Shown: one piece after another, positions 31,687 through 38,997 of the stretch
Numbering within the stretch: the stretch's first letter is position 1
Layout of the letters: every line of letters begins with the position of its first letter
Assembly: GCA_049516155.1 (NCBI GenBank)
Contig: JBEKTJ010000028.1
Coordinates: 1 to 43,948 of the forward strand
Direction of reading: 5' to 3'
Origin: Bog-159 sp049516155
Lineage (GTDB): Bacteria > Acidobacteriota > Terriglobia > Bryobacterales > Bryobacteraceae
DNA length: 43,948 nucleotides
Notes under the pieces: generated by a model
Seen by the model: only the letters and a program-made list of their open reading frames with translations
Told to the model about the DNA's origin: nothing
Databases searched by the model: none
Made by a program: the position numbers and the translations under genes

Positions 31687-32796
31687 ATGCGGCCGCTGCG
31701 TATTGGGGTGAACGCGCTGTACCTGATTCCGGGCGGCGTGGGCGGCACCGAGATCTATCTGCGCGAGTTATTGCGCGCGCTGGCTGCGATCGACGCGCGC
31801 AACGAATATTTCGTTTTTACCAACCGGGAAACCGGGCCGGACCTGGTTCCCGCGCAGCCGAATTTTCACTGGGCGCCACAGCCTGTGCGTGCCACTTTCC
31901 GGCCCGCCCGGATTGTCTGGGAGCAGACCGGGCTGCCGCTGGCTGTGGCGCGCCTGGGCCTGGATGCGCTGTTCAATCCCGGTTTCACCGCGCCGGTCTA
32001 CTGCGCGTGCCCGGCTGTGACGGCCTTCCACGACATGCAGCACAAACGCCATCCGGAGCACTTCCGGCGGCTCGATCTGCTAGCTTGGCGCGCGTCGCTG
32101 TTCGCGTCGGCGCACCTGGCCGCATTGCTGGTGGCGGATTCCGAAGCCACGCGCGCGGACGTGCTGCGCTACTACCGCTTGCCGGCGTGGAAGGTTCGGG
32201 TGACGCCGCTGGGCGTGGACCAGGCGTTCTTCGGCCTGCCCCGCGCGCCCGAGAAGCTGTTGCTGACCGTGTCGACACTGCATCCGCACAAGGGTCTGGA
32301 TGCCCTGCTGCACGCTTTTGCACAGTTCCACCGGACGCGCCCGGAATTCCGGTTGACGATCGCCGGGCTGCGCGGATTCCACGCCGATGCTTTGGAGAAA
32401 CTGCGGGCAGAGTTGGGACTCACTGGCGCGGTGGAATTCACCGGCTGGATTCCGCGCGCGCAACTCTACGATTTGTACGGGCGCGCCTGGGCATTCCTGT
32501 ATCCGTCCACATTTGAGGGATTCGGCATGCCCGTGCTGGAAGCTTTGGCTGCGGGGATTCCTCTCGCCTGTTCGAATATCGAACCGCTGGCCGACATCGC
32601 GGGTGAGGCCGCGCTGCTGTTCGAGTCAGGCAATGTGGAAGCTATTTGCAACGCGATATTGCGGCTGGCGGAAGATGACGCGTTGCGCGCGCGGCTGACT
32701 GCCTACGGTCCGCCGCGTGCCGCCCAGTTTTCCTGGCAAGCCACTGCGCGCGCCACACTGAATGCAATCGAAGATGCCGCGCGTGGGGGGCTCTAG
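31687..32796 (+). CDS. GT4-type glycosyltransferase
   Basis: This 369-residue GT-B enzyme has the N-terminal acceptor domain (LRIGVNALYLIPGGVGGTEI). The donor domain starts at LLTVSTLHPHKGLDALLHAF and carries the EX7E motif in PSTFEGFGMPVLEALAAG. It transfers a sugar from a nucleotide donor on the cytosolic side. It begins one base after the preceding stop and is the last gene of the operon; the next gene is convergent. No flippase, polymerase or export gene is in the window, so the glycan pathway is only partly local. Confidence 0.9.
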   Translation: MRPLRIGVNALYLIPGGVGGTEIYLRELLRALAAIDARNEYFVFTNRETGPDLVPAQPNFHWAPQPVRATFRPARIVWEQTGLPLAVARLGLDALFNPGFTAPVYCACPAVTAFHDMQHKRHPEHFRRLDLLAWRASLFASAHLAALLVADSEATRADVLRYYRLPAWKVRVTPLGVDQAFFGLPRAPEKLLLTVSTLHPHKGLDALLHAFAQFHRTRPEFRLTIAGLRGFHADALEKLRAELGLTGAVEFTGWIPRAQLYDLYGRAWAFLYPSTFEGFGMPVLEALAAGIPLACSNIEPLADIAGEAALLFESGNVEAICNAILRLAEDDALRARLTAYGPPRAAQFSWQATARATLNAIEDAARGGL

Positions 32797-32837
32797 CAGT
32801 GGCAGGAGGGCGATTCATCGAAAGTGAAACGCCTTAT

Positions 32838-33629
32838 TCACTGGGTATCGCCACGAGTCTCGACGGCACATGCATCGGCACGTGCACCACAGAGGGCCAT
32901 GTTCAAAGCGCGCCGGGCCGCCAGAAAGCCCGGATCGGCCAGGATCGCGCGGCGGGCGGCGGACTCCGCATCGGCATAACGGCGCAGGCCAATCCATGCC
33001 AACGCCAGATTGGCGATGGGCCGCACCGCGCTTGGGTCCAGCTTCGCCGCTTGCTGAAACTCGCCGGCGGCCTGTTCGTAGGCGCCCTGCCGTATGTACC
33101 ACACGCCCAGGTCGTTGTGCGCCTCCACGTAGCCCGGAAAGAGGGCCAGCGCCTTGCGCAAATGCCGCATCGATTCATCGCGTGCGCCTTTGTGGGCGGC
33201 TTTGGCGGCGCGCCCTAGCTCCTTGCGCGCGGCGGTGGGCGCAGGGTGCGCCAAGCTATAAACCGTGACCGTTTCCGAAACCGGACGCGCGCCGTTGGCC
33301 GGCTGCAGCCTTAAAGCCACGCCCTCGACGTGGCCATGCACCGAGACGAACTGGCGCTGAACGACAGTCTCGTTGAAGTCGGCGACCCTGAGTTCATACT
33401 CCCCAGGCACTACGCTACCTAACTCAAAGCGGCCATCCGGCGCAACAGATACGCGACTTATAATCCGGCCAGAGTAGATAAGCTCCACCGAAAGCGGATC
33501 GTGACGCCATTGACCTTCCCAAGTAACTTCGCCAGCGACGCTTGCCGTGGCGCCGGGTACGCTCTGTCCCCACAAAGCGGCCGCACAAGCGCAGCAGAAG
33601 ACACACACAAACGTGTAGAGTAAGCGCAC
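32838..33629 (-). CDS. Secreted protein with carboxypeptidase-regulatory-like and TPR domains
   Basis: This 263-residue protein starts at GTG 33629 behind GGAGG, giving a clean signal peptide (MRLLYTFVCVFCCACAAALW). A beta-sandwich resembling carboxypeptidase regulatory domains follows (ASVAGEVTWEG; RVSVAPDGRFELGSVVPGEY). About three TPRs come after it (MRHLRKALALFPGYVEAHND; AAGEFQQAAKLDPSAVRPIA; SAARRAILADPGFLAARRAL). It is probably a periplasmic or surface adaptor. The same domain pairing is frequent in acidobacteria. It stands alone, convergent with the glycan operon. Confidence 0.8.
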   Translation of the reverse strand: MRLLYTFVCVFCCACAAALWGQSVPGATASVAGEVTWEGQWRHDPLSVELIYSGRIISRVSVAPDGRFELGSVVPGEYELRVADFNETVVQRQFVSVHGHVEGVALRLQPANGARPVSETVTVYSLAHPAPTAARKELGRAAKAAHKGARDESMRHLRKALALFPGYVEAHNDLGVWYIRQGAYEQAAGEFQQAAKLDPSAVRPIANLALAWIGLRRYADAESAARRAILADPGFLAARRALNMALCGARADACAVETRGDTQ

Positions 33630-33843
33630 GGTATCCTCCCTGTGAATGTTTGTCAATCGATTTGTTGCTTGGACTGTCGATCAGATCGTGCTGAGACAGG
33701 CGTCTGACTTTCTAACGGGGTTGAGGTGCGTGGATCAGGCGCCGGATCACTGAGGCCGGCTTGATCTTGGGTTGGTCGCGACTAGGACCGCTGACTATTT
33801 CAGTATGTACGAAGTGACGGAGAATGTCAACTTAGCCGTGCGC

Positions 33844-33849
33844 TACAAT
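33844..33849 (+). promoter_or_regulatory. -10 hexamer TACAAT 6 nt before hom
   Basis: It fixes the start at ATG 33856, where MREVNVGIVGLGNVG begins as in other homoserine dehydrogenases. An in-frame start lies further upstream (33772) but would add unrelated sequence. Confidence 0.5.
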
Positions 33850-33855
33850 GCCCAC

Positions 33856-35160
33856 ATGCGGGAAGTAAACGTGGGCATCGTGGGTCTGGGGAACGTTGGC
33901 TCCGGCACGCTCGCCATTCTGGCGGGCAATGCGGATCAGATTGCGCTGAAGCTGGGCTTCCGGCTCAACGTAACCGCGGTTTGCAGCCGGTCGGTAGCGT
34001 CTAAGTCCATCCCGGAATCGCTCGGACCTGTGCTCCGCACGGCGGACTGGCGCGAAGTGGTCGCGCACCCCGATGTGGATATCGTGGCCGAACTGGTGGG
34101 CGGCACCACGGTGGCGGCCGAGATTGTGGACGCGGCCATCGCCAATCGCAAGTCAGTCGTGACGGCGAACAAGGAGCTGATGGCCGCGTGCGGGCCGGAG
34201 ATCTGGGATCGCGCCATTCGCGCCGGAATCAATGTCGCCATGGAGGCCAGCGTGGCGGGCGGCATTCCCATCCACGCGGTATTGCGCGAAGGCATTTCCG
34301 GCGACCGCATCACGGCCATTTACGGCATCCTGAACGGCACCTGCAATTACATTCTCACCGAAATTGAAAAGCGCGACGCGCCTTTGGAGACGGTGCTCGC
34401 CGAAGCGCAGCAGTTGGGCTATGCCGAAGCCGATCCCAGCGCCGATCTGGATGGCATTGATGCGCGCTCGAAGCTGGCTATCCTGGCGGCCCTGGCATTC
34501 GGCGAAAAGATCACACCGTCCGACATTTTCATGGAAGGTATCCGCCGTATCTCGCCGCTGGATTTCCGTTACGCGCATCAGCTCGGTCACACCATCCGGC
34601 TGATCTGCGCGGCGCGGCAGACCGCGGAGGGGCTGATTCTTTCGGTGCGGCCGGCGCTGATCCCGCGGTCCACGATTTTGGCCGGGGTGCAGGGCGCGTA
34701 TAACGCGGTGTGGGTGAAGGGCGCGTACGGGGAAGACACTTTCTATTACGGGCGCGGCGCCGGTGCGCTGCCCACCGGGGTGGCGGTCGTGAGCGACCTG
34801 ATGCGCGTGGCGCGCGAAATCCGCAGCGGCAGCCCCGAACGGGTTTCGCCCTTTGCGCACGATCGGTTGGGCCAGTATCGGCCCGTGTCGGTGGTGCTGC
34901 AGACGCGCGGCTATTATCTCCGCTTCCGGGTGAAAGATCGCCCGGGAATCCTGGCGGGACTTTCCGGAATACTGGCGGCGAAGAACATCAGCCTGGAGGC
35001 GGTGCTTCAATTGCCAACGGGAACCAAGCGCGATCTGCCGTTCGTGATCACTGTGGAACCCACCTACGAGCACGCCATACGCGAGGCGGTGGCGCAGATG
35101 GCGCAGCTCGACTTTCTATTGGAGCCGCCGCTGGCGCTGCCTATGGAGACGGCCTTATGA
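33856..35160 (+). CDS. hom: Homoserine dehydrogenase
   Basis: This 434-residue cytosolic enzyme reduces aspartate semialdehyde to homoserine for threonine and methionine synthesis. The NAD(P) fold opens with VGIVGLGNVGSGTL, followed by VVTANKELMAACG and EASVAGGIPIHAVLREG. The signature is GILNGTCNYILTEIE, followed by AEADPSADLDGIDARSKLAI with catalytic Asp and Lys. A C-terminal ACT domain (YYLRFRVKDRPGILAGLSGI) is the likely threonine-feedback site. Length is standard. It overlaps the methyltransferase gene by four bases, an unusual partner for hom. Confidence 0.95.
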   Translation: MREVNVGIVGLGNVGSGTLAILAGNADQIALKLGFRLNVTAVCSRSVASKSIPESLGPVLRTADWREVVAHPDVDIVAELVGGTTVAAEIVDAAIANRKSVVTANKELMAACGPEIWDRAIRAGINVAMEASVAGGIPIHAVLREGISGDRITAIYGILNGTCNYILTEIEKRDAPLETVLAEAQQLGYAEADPSADLDGIDARSKLAILAALAFGEKITPSDIFMEGIRRISPLDFRYAHQLGHTIRLICAARQTAEGLILSVRPALIPRSTILAGVQGAYNAVWVKGAYGEDTFYYGRGAGALPTGVAVVSDLMRVAREIRSGSPERVSPFAHDRLGQYRPVSVVLQTRGYYLRFRVKDRPGILAGLSGILAAKNISLEAVLQLPTGTKRDLPFVITVEPTYEHAIREAVAQMAQLDFLLEPPLALPMETAL

Positions 35161-35825
35161 GAATACGACTCCCGTTTCTTCTGGCCTGCTTCTACCCGGC
35201 GTTGTGGGCGCAGGTGGCTACCGATGCTAACCAACGGTACCAGACCCCCGAGGGCCGCCAGGCGATTGCTGCAAACCTGGGCAGCGCGCAGCGCGACGCC
35301 ACCGAGAGACCCCAAAAATTGGTCGATGAAATGGACCTCAAGCCCGGTATGACGGTGGCCGACATTGGTACGGGCGTCGGCTACATGCTGCCGTATTTGA
35401 GCCGGGCCGTGGGACCGGCGGGGCACGTGGTGGCGGAAGATATCTTCGACGATTTTCTGAATGCCGCCAAACAGCGCGTCCGCGATCAGAAGCTCGGCAA
35501 TGTGACGTTCGTCAAGGGCACGGAAACCGATCCGCGGCTCGAAGATACAAGCGTGGATGTGATCCTGGCGCTTGATTCCTACCATCACTACAACTACCCC
35601 GAGAAAATGCTGGCGGCTTTTGGGCGGGCCTTGCGCGGTGGCGGCCGGCTCGTGGTGGTCGAGTATTATAAGCGTCCCAACGCCATGGCGGGCCAGGACG
35701 CAGTAAAGCATATCCGGCTGGATGAGCCGGACTTGGTGCGCGAGATCGAAGGCAACGGATTCCGCAAAGTATCCGAGCGGGAACATATCAAAGCCAGCCA
35801 GTACATGGTTGAGTTCAAGAGATAG
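35157..35825 (+). CDS. SAM-dependent methyltransferase with an N-terminal signal peptide
   Basis: This 222-residue protein begins MRIRLPFLLACFYPALWAQV, a convincing signal peptide. A class I methyltransferase core follows: motif I VADIGTGVGYMLPYL, the acidic VVAEDIF, VTFVKGTETDPRLEDTSVDV, and GGRLVVVEYYKR. SAM is not expected outside the cytoplasm, so an exported version is puzzling; it may bind another ligand, be inactive, or stay anchored facing in. Its ATG overlaps the hom stop (ATGA). Similar exported methyltransferase-like proteins occur in acidobacteria. Confidence 0.75.
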   Translation: MRIRLPFLLACFYPALWAQVATDANQRYQTPEGRQAIAANLGSAQRDATERPQKLVDEMDLKPGMTVADIGTGVGYMLPYLSRAVGPAGHVVAEDIFDDFLNAAKQRVRDQKLGNVTFVKGTETDPRLEDTSVDVILALDSYHHYNYPEKMLAAFGRALRGGGRLVVVEYYKRPNAMAGQDAVKHIRLDEPDLVREIEGNGFRKVSEREHIKASQYMVEFKR

Positions 35826-36116
35826 CGCACAAAACCCCGGCGTGCCGTATCGAGACTCCGGTCGGGATAGGGTAAACGACTGACGGCGAATGGTTAAGCG
35901 GCCGGTCCGGCGAATCCCCAACGCCCCCTGCGCTACAGGAATTATATGGCCACTCCGCCGTCTGGCGACGTTCAGGCGAACCAAGAATCAGCAACTTAGC
36001 GCGCTCGGCATGTCGTATCAAGCCGCCGCCGCCGCTGGGTGAGTTTAATCTATCCGTAAAACCAACCCACGCATTTTAGAGGTTATCTGGCCCACTGGCT
36101 GGCTTGTGGTCGTACA

Positions 36117-36542
36117 TCAGGCATCCATTCGTAAACCGATCAGCTTGATGTTGGAAAAACTGAGCATGATCGTGGTGGTGGGGAAGGTCCACTGAGCAGT
36201 CTTCTCTTCGATATCCCCATGAACGTCTTTGGTCCAGGGGCGGCAGTATTTCATAAGCAGTAGGTTCTCGACTGCGGCAAACTCCAACTCGCTGTCGTCA
36301 GAGTGCGAGACCGGAAAGAGGCGGACCGACTTCAACCCAGCCTTCGGATCGATGTCCGTGAGGCCAACAGGTACGGATTCGACGCCCACCGTGGCAACAT
36401 AACCGTTGCCAAGCTGATCCGGTGCCGCCAGTTTTGTGGCGTGCTCCAATAGTTGCGACTCGGACATTCCCCACTTGGCCTGATTCCAGCCCGCAGGGTC
36501 GCTGGCCGCCATGGCCAGCAAGAGAGTGCCGCGCCGCCTCAT
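36117..36542 (-). CDS. Uncharacterised protein, last gene of a four-gene operon
   Basis: From ATG 36542 this is a 141-residue protein of no family I can name. It opens with a short hydrophobic stretch (RRRGTLLLAMAASDPAGW) that may be a weak signal peptide. WNQAKWGMSESQLLEHATKL resembles the WGMS-containing N-terminus of many small exported hypotheticals. A beta-rich C-terminal half follows (WTFPTTTIMLSFSNIKLIGL). The ATG overlaps the stop of the preceding gene (ATGA), so the two are translationally coupled. A longer in-frame extension upstream exists but would run antiparallel to nothing useful and lacks a ribosome site. Confidence 0.6.
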   Translation of the reverse strand: MRRRGTLLLAMAASDPAGWNQAKWGMSESQLLEHATKLAAPDQLGNGYVATVGVESVPVGLTDIDPKAGLKSVRLFPVSHSDDSELEFAAVENLLLMKYCRPWTKDVHGDIEEKTAQWTFPTTTIMLSFSNIKLIGLRMDA

Positions 36543-36862
36543 TCCTCGCCGGATTTTTGATGTAGGACCAACCGCACTGGCCGCCCGCCCCGAGTAACCG
36601 TCTCCTTCACCTCGGCGGTGTGCGTCCCAGCCTCCACTACAGCCCCGGCCTCCAGTTGGTCCCACACGGCGGCCGCCTCCTCGATCCGGCAGTTGGCCGT
36701 GTGGGGATTGCTGCCGGCGTCGCTTGTGGGGGATGTGACGGGGGAGACGGCGCATGGCGCCGCCCCACGGGTGGGCGAACGGATCGCGCGGATCACCGCC
36801 GCCCCGACAGGGTCCGCCATCCGCCCGCCGGCTTCGTGAGGCTCCCCGGATGTCTGCCGCAC
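36539..36862 (-). CDS. Uncharacterised protein, third gene of the operon
   Basis: This is a 107-residue product from GTG 36862, seven bases after the preceding stop. The N-terminal half is Ala/Pro/Ser-rich and probably disordered. The C-terminal half (CRIEEAAAVWDQLEAGAVVE, then VKETVTRGGRPVRLVLHQKS) looks like a small beta domain. No family recognised. The tight spacing on both sides is the main reason to call it real; an overlapping frame on the other strand is equally long but has no partner genes. Confidence 0.5.
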   Translation of the reverse strand: MRQTSGEPHEAGGRMADPVGAAVIRAIRSPTRGAAPCAVSPVTSPTSDAGSNPHTANCRIEEAAAVWDQLEAGAVVEAGTHTAEVKETVTRGGRPVRLVLHQKSGEE

Positions 36863-36869
36863 TAACTCG

Positions 36870-37379
36870 TTAACGCGACGCCAGATCGTGCAGGAAGATG
36901 CCGCGGGCCTGTTTGAATTCGTCCGGCAGCATGGGGCCGAGTTGTGCGGCTTGGTCGGCCGCTTGGCGCTCCTCGGCGAAAGTTGTGGCCAGCGATTGGA
37001 AGGCCAGGACGCAGGCCTCCACCACGTCGCTCGAATACGCGACGGCTATATCGATCAATCGATTGGCAGTTTCCAGCATGCTTTCGGCGGCGCCCACGCG
37101 CGCTGGCGCCTCCGTAACGATAGCTGGATAACGGCCGAGCGTTACGTGCGGGCCGAAGGCCGCCACCAACGTACTCCAGCGGTCCAAGACCGTCAATGCG
37201 CCGTACCGGTGACGGTCGAGCGACATCTCGTAGGCAAACGCAGCGCCTTTAGCCTGGCCCTCCAACTTGCGCAAATACATCGCCGCGGAGTTGAGTTCGC
37301 CGGTGAGCGTATCGGCGAAGGCGCTGACGCACCCTAGAAACTGCGGCTCGGACAGATTGGCGTAGCGGGTAATTTGCAC
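36870..37379 (-). CDS. Uncharacterised helical protein, second gene of the operon
   Basis: This is a 169-residue product from GTG 37379, seven bases after the stop of the first gene. It appears almost entirely alpha-helical with Ala-rich heptad-like segments (FADTLTGELNSAAMYLRKLE; ANRLIDIAVAYSSDVVEACV; AFQSLATTFAEERQAADQAA), so it could be a four-helix bundle. It has no signal peptide or membrane helix and no motif I recognise. Confidence 0.6.
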   Translation of the reverse strand: MQITRYANLSEPQFLGCVSAFADTLTGELNSAAMYLRKLEGQAKGAAFAYEMSLDRHRYGALTVLDRWSTLVAAFGPHVTLGRYPAIVTEAPARVGAAESMLETANRLIDIAVAYSSDVVEACVLAFQSLATTFAEERQAADQAAQLGPMLPDEFKQARGIFLHDLASR

Positions 37380-37386
37380 CGGATTC

Positions 37387-37665
37387 TCAGGCGATGTGTT
37401 CGCCCAGGGCGCGCTCGATCTCCAGCGGTTCCACTTTCTCGCCGCCGTTCAGGCGCGCCAGGCAATCCTCGATGATCTGCTTGGCCTCTTCCTTGCGGTA
37501 GTTCTTGATGAAGCCGTCGTAGTAGTGCTCGCCGTTGAGTGCGTGGTTGATCTCGGATTCCTTGTTGTGATCTTGCAGTTCGGTAAAGTAGACCACCCGG
37601 TATTTGCCGGAATATTGGGTCTCCCGGTAGACCTCGAACATAACTTTATCGGACTCGAATGCCAT
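37387..37665 (-). CDS. Uncharacterised protein, first gene of the operon
   Basis: This 92-residue protein mixes a beta-like N-terminus (MFEVYRETQYSGKYRVVYFT) with a helical C-terminus (YRKEEAKQIIEDCLARLNGG). It is acidic, cytosolic and has normal codon use for the window. I do not recognise the family. It heads four genes on one strand separated by 7, 7 and -4 bases, so they almost certainly form one transcript and may act in one process. Confidence 0.7.
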   Translation of the reverse strand: MAFESDKVMFEVYRETQYSGKYRVVYFTELQDHNKESEINHALNGEHYYDGFIKNYRKEEAKQIIEDCLARLNGGEKVEPLEIERALGEHIA

Positions 37666-37686
37666 AGATAGAAGTTAGCACGCGGA

Positions 37687-37710
37687 GACAGGCCAGGAGG
37701 CCTGTCCTAC
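37687..37710. repeat. Hairpin GACAGGCC-AGGA-GGCCTGTC with CCTAC-like tail
   Basis: A perfect eight-base stem with a four-base loop lies between the DUF350 gene end and the start of the unknown operon. It is a single-hairpin member of the dispersed family and probably ends the hyp transcript. Confidence 0.65.
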
Positions 37711-37916
37711 TAGTGCATGGCCGCGGCGACGATCAGGCCGATGCTGATGGCGGCGGCGCCGGCGAATATCGCCACGGCCACGTTGCGCTCTTCGACCAGT
37801 TCCCGCCAAAGCTTCAGCGGCGTGGCTTTCAACAGGATCGCGGCGGCAGCGGCGAATACAAGGATTCCCAGCGAGGCGAAGATGACGGCATTCAGCAGCG
37901 GATGTTCGGTCAGCAT
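37710..37916 (-). CDS. DUF350 family small membrane protein
   Basis: This 68-residue protein has two predicted membrane helices (AVIFASLGILVFAAAAAILL; NVAVAIFAGAAAISIGLIVA) separated by a charged loop (KATPLKLWRELVEER), half of the usual duplicated DUF350 unit. It begins inside the last seven bases of hypB and is therefore in the hyp operon. Its role is unknown. Confidence 0.7.
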   Translation of the reverse strand: MLTEHPLLNAVIFASLGILVFAAAAAILLKATPLKLWRELVEERNVAVAIFAGAAAISIGLIVAAAMH

Positions 37917-38563
37917 GCACCCACTTTCGCTTCGACCCACTGCCGCCAGATATCGAGACCCGCCCCGGTCGTACATGAGACTTCCAAAATCTCGGCATCG
38001 GGCTGCACCCGCCGGATGTATTCGCGCGCCAGATCCATGCGAAACGGCACGTAGGGCAACAAATCCACCTTAGTGAGCACCACCAAGTCCGCCCGGTTGA
38101 AGGTGGCCGGATACTTCAAGGGCTTGTCCTCGCCTTCGGTGACGCTCAACAGCACCGCGCGCGCCTCTTCGCCCAAATCGTAGCTGGACGGGCACACCAG
38201 GTTGCCGACGTTCTCGATCAGCAATAAGTCGATCTCATCGGGCCGCCACTCGGCAAGGGCATTGGTGACCATGCGGGCATCCAAATGACACGCGCCGCCG
38301 GTGGTGATCTGGCGCACCGGGAAACCGTAGCGCGCCAAGCGTTGTGCGTCGTTGTCCGTCTGAATGTCGCCCGTCAGCACCGCCACGCGCCTGTCCGGCT
38401 CGAAAGATGCCAGGGTGCGCTCCAGCAGCATGGTCTTGCCCGAGCCGGGCGAACTGATCAAGTTGACGCATCTGGTTCCATGCCGCTGGAAGCCCTGGCG
38501 CAGATCGGCGGCCAGGCGGTCGTTTTCGTTCAGAACCTTCCGTTCGAGGGGCACGCGGATCAT
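37910..38563 (-). CDS. hypB: Hydrogenase/urease nickel incorporation GTPase HypB
   Basis: This 217-residue SIMIBI-class GTPase supplies energy for nickel insertion into hydrogenase. The P-loop SSPGSGKT is at 37-44. LTGDIQTDNDAQRL, the metal-site Cys-His in GACHLDARM, LLLIENVGNLVCPSSYDLGE and the base motif TKVDLLPY follow. The N-terminal His-rich or CXXCGC nickel store of some HypB proteins is absent. It overlaps hypA by four bases (ATGA). No hydrogenase structural gene is in the window, so the client is encoded elsewhere. Confidence 0.95.
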   Translation of the reverse strand: MIRVPLERKVLNENDRLAADLRQGFQRHGTRCVNLISSPGSGKTMLLERTLASFEPDRRVAVLTGDIQTDNDAQRLARYGFPVRQITTGGACHLDARMVTNALAEWRPDEIDLLLIENVGNLVCPSSYDLGEEARAVLLSVTEGEDKPLKYPATFNRADLVVLTKVDLLPYVPFRMDLAREYIRRVQPDAEILEVSCTTGAGLDIWRQWVEAKVGAC

Positions 38564-38904
38564 GTTTCTTCGACCTCCATGTAGGCGAATTCCAGTTCCT
38601 GCCCGCCGGCCATTTCGGTATCCGCCGACCCGCACTGGGGGCATTCGGTGCGATACTCCTGGACGGCGAAATCCCGTGCGCACTGGCGGCAGCGGTGGCG
38701 CCACGGCAGGTGCTCGATCTGCAGCGATAGCGGCGCCAGATCGGTATCCTGCACCAGGGCGTCGAAACAGAAGCGCAGCGATTCGGAATCCACGCCAGAA
38801 AGCTCCCCGATCTTGACGCCAAGCGCCAGCACGTGTGCATTGTGCCGCGCGGATTCGGCCCGTACGGCTTCCAGCATCGAACCGGCTATGCTCATTTCGT
38901 GCAT
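38560..38904 (-). CDS. hypA: Hydrogenase nickel chaperone HypA/HybF
   Basis: This 114-residue metallochaperone has the N-terminal nickel-binding Met1-His2-Glu3 and MHEMSIAGSMLEAV opening, and a zinc finger with Cys72-X2-Cys75 and Cys88-X2-Cys91. It delivers nickel to hydrogenase with HypB. The length is normal. It is the first gene of hypA-hypB-DUF350. GGAGAAG lies ahead of the ATG, with TATGAT further upstream as a possible -10. Confidence 0.95.
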   Translation of the reverse strand: MHEMSIAGSMLEAVRAESARHNAHVLALGVKIGELSGVDSESLRFCFDALVQDTDLAPLSLQIEHLPWRHRCRQCARDFAVQEYRTECPQCGSADTEMAGGQELEFAYMEVEET

Positions 38905-38997
38905 GATCGGGCGCTTCTCCGATCATAGCTCGGGTGCGCGGTGGGGAGTTGCCGCGGCGGCCCGCCGTGCGGTATGAATTGTATTCCCGAGCCCAAT

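Noticed and set aside
33640..33660. TTGACA on the minus strand as the promoter of the secreted TPR gene
   Set aside because: A -10 at normal spacing would fall on the start codon, so the geometry does not work.
36888..37337. Plus-strand frames opposite the second gene of the unknown operon
   Set aside because: They lack partners or ribosome-binding sites, while the minus-strand frames form a tightly spaced series; some doubt remains because neither side has a recognised family.
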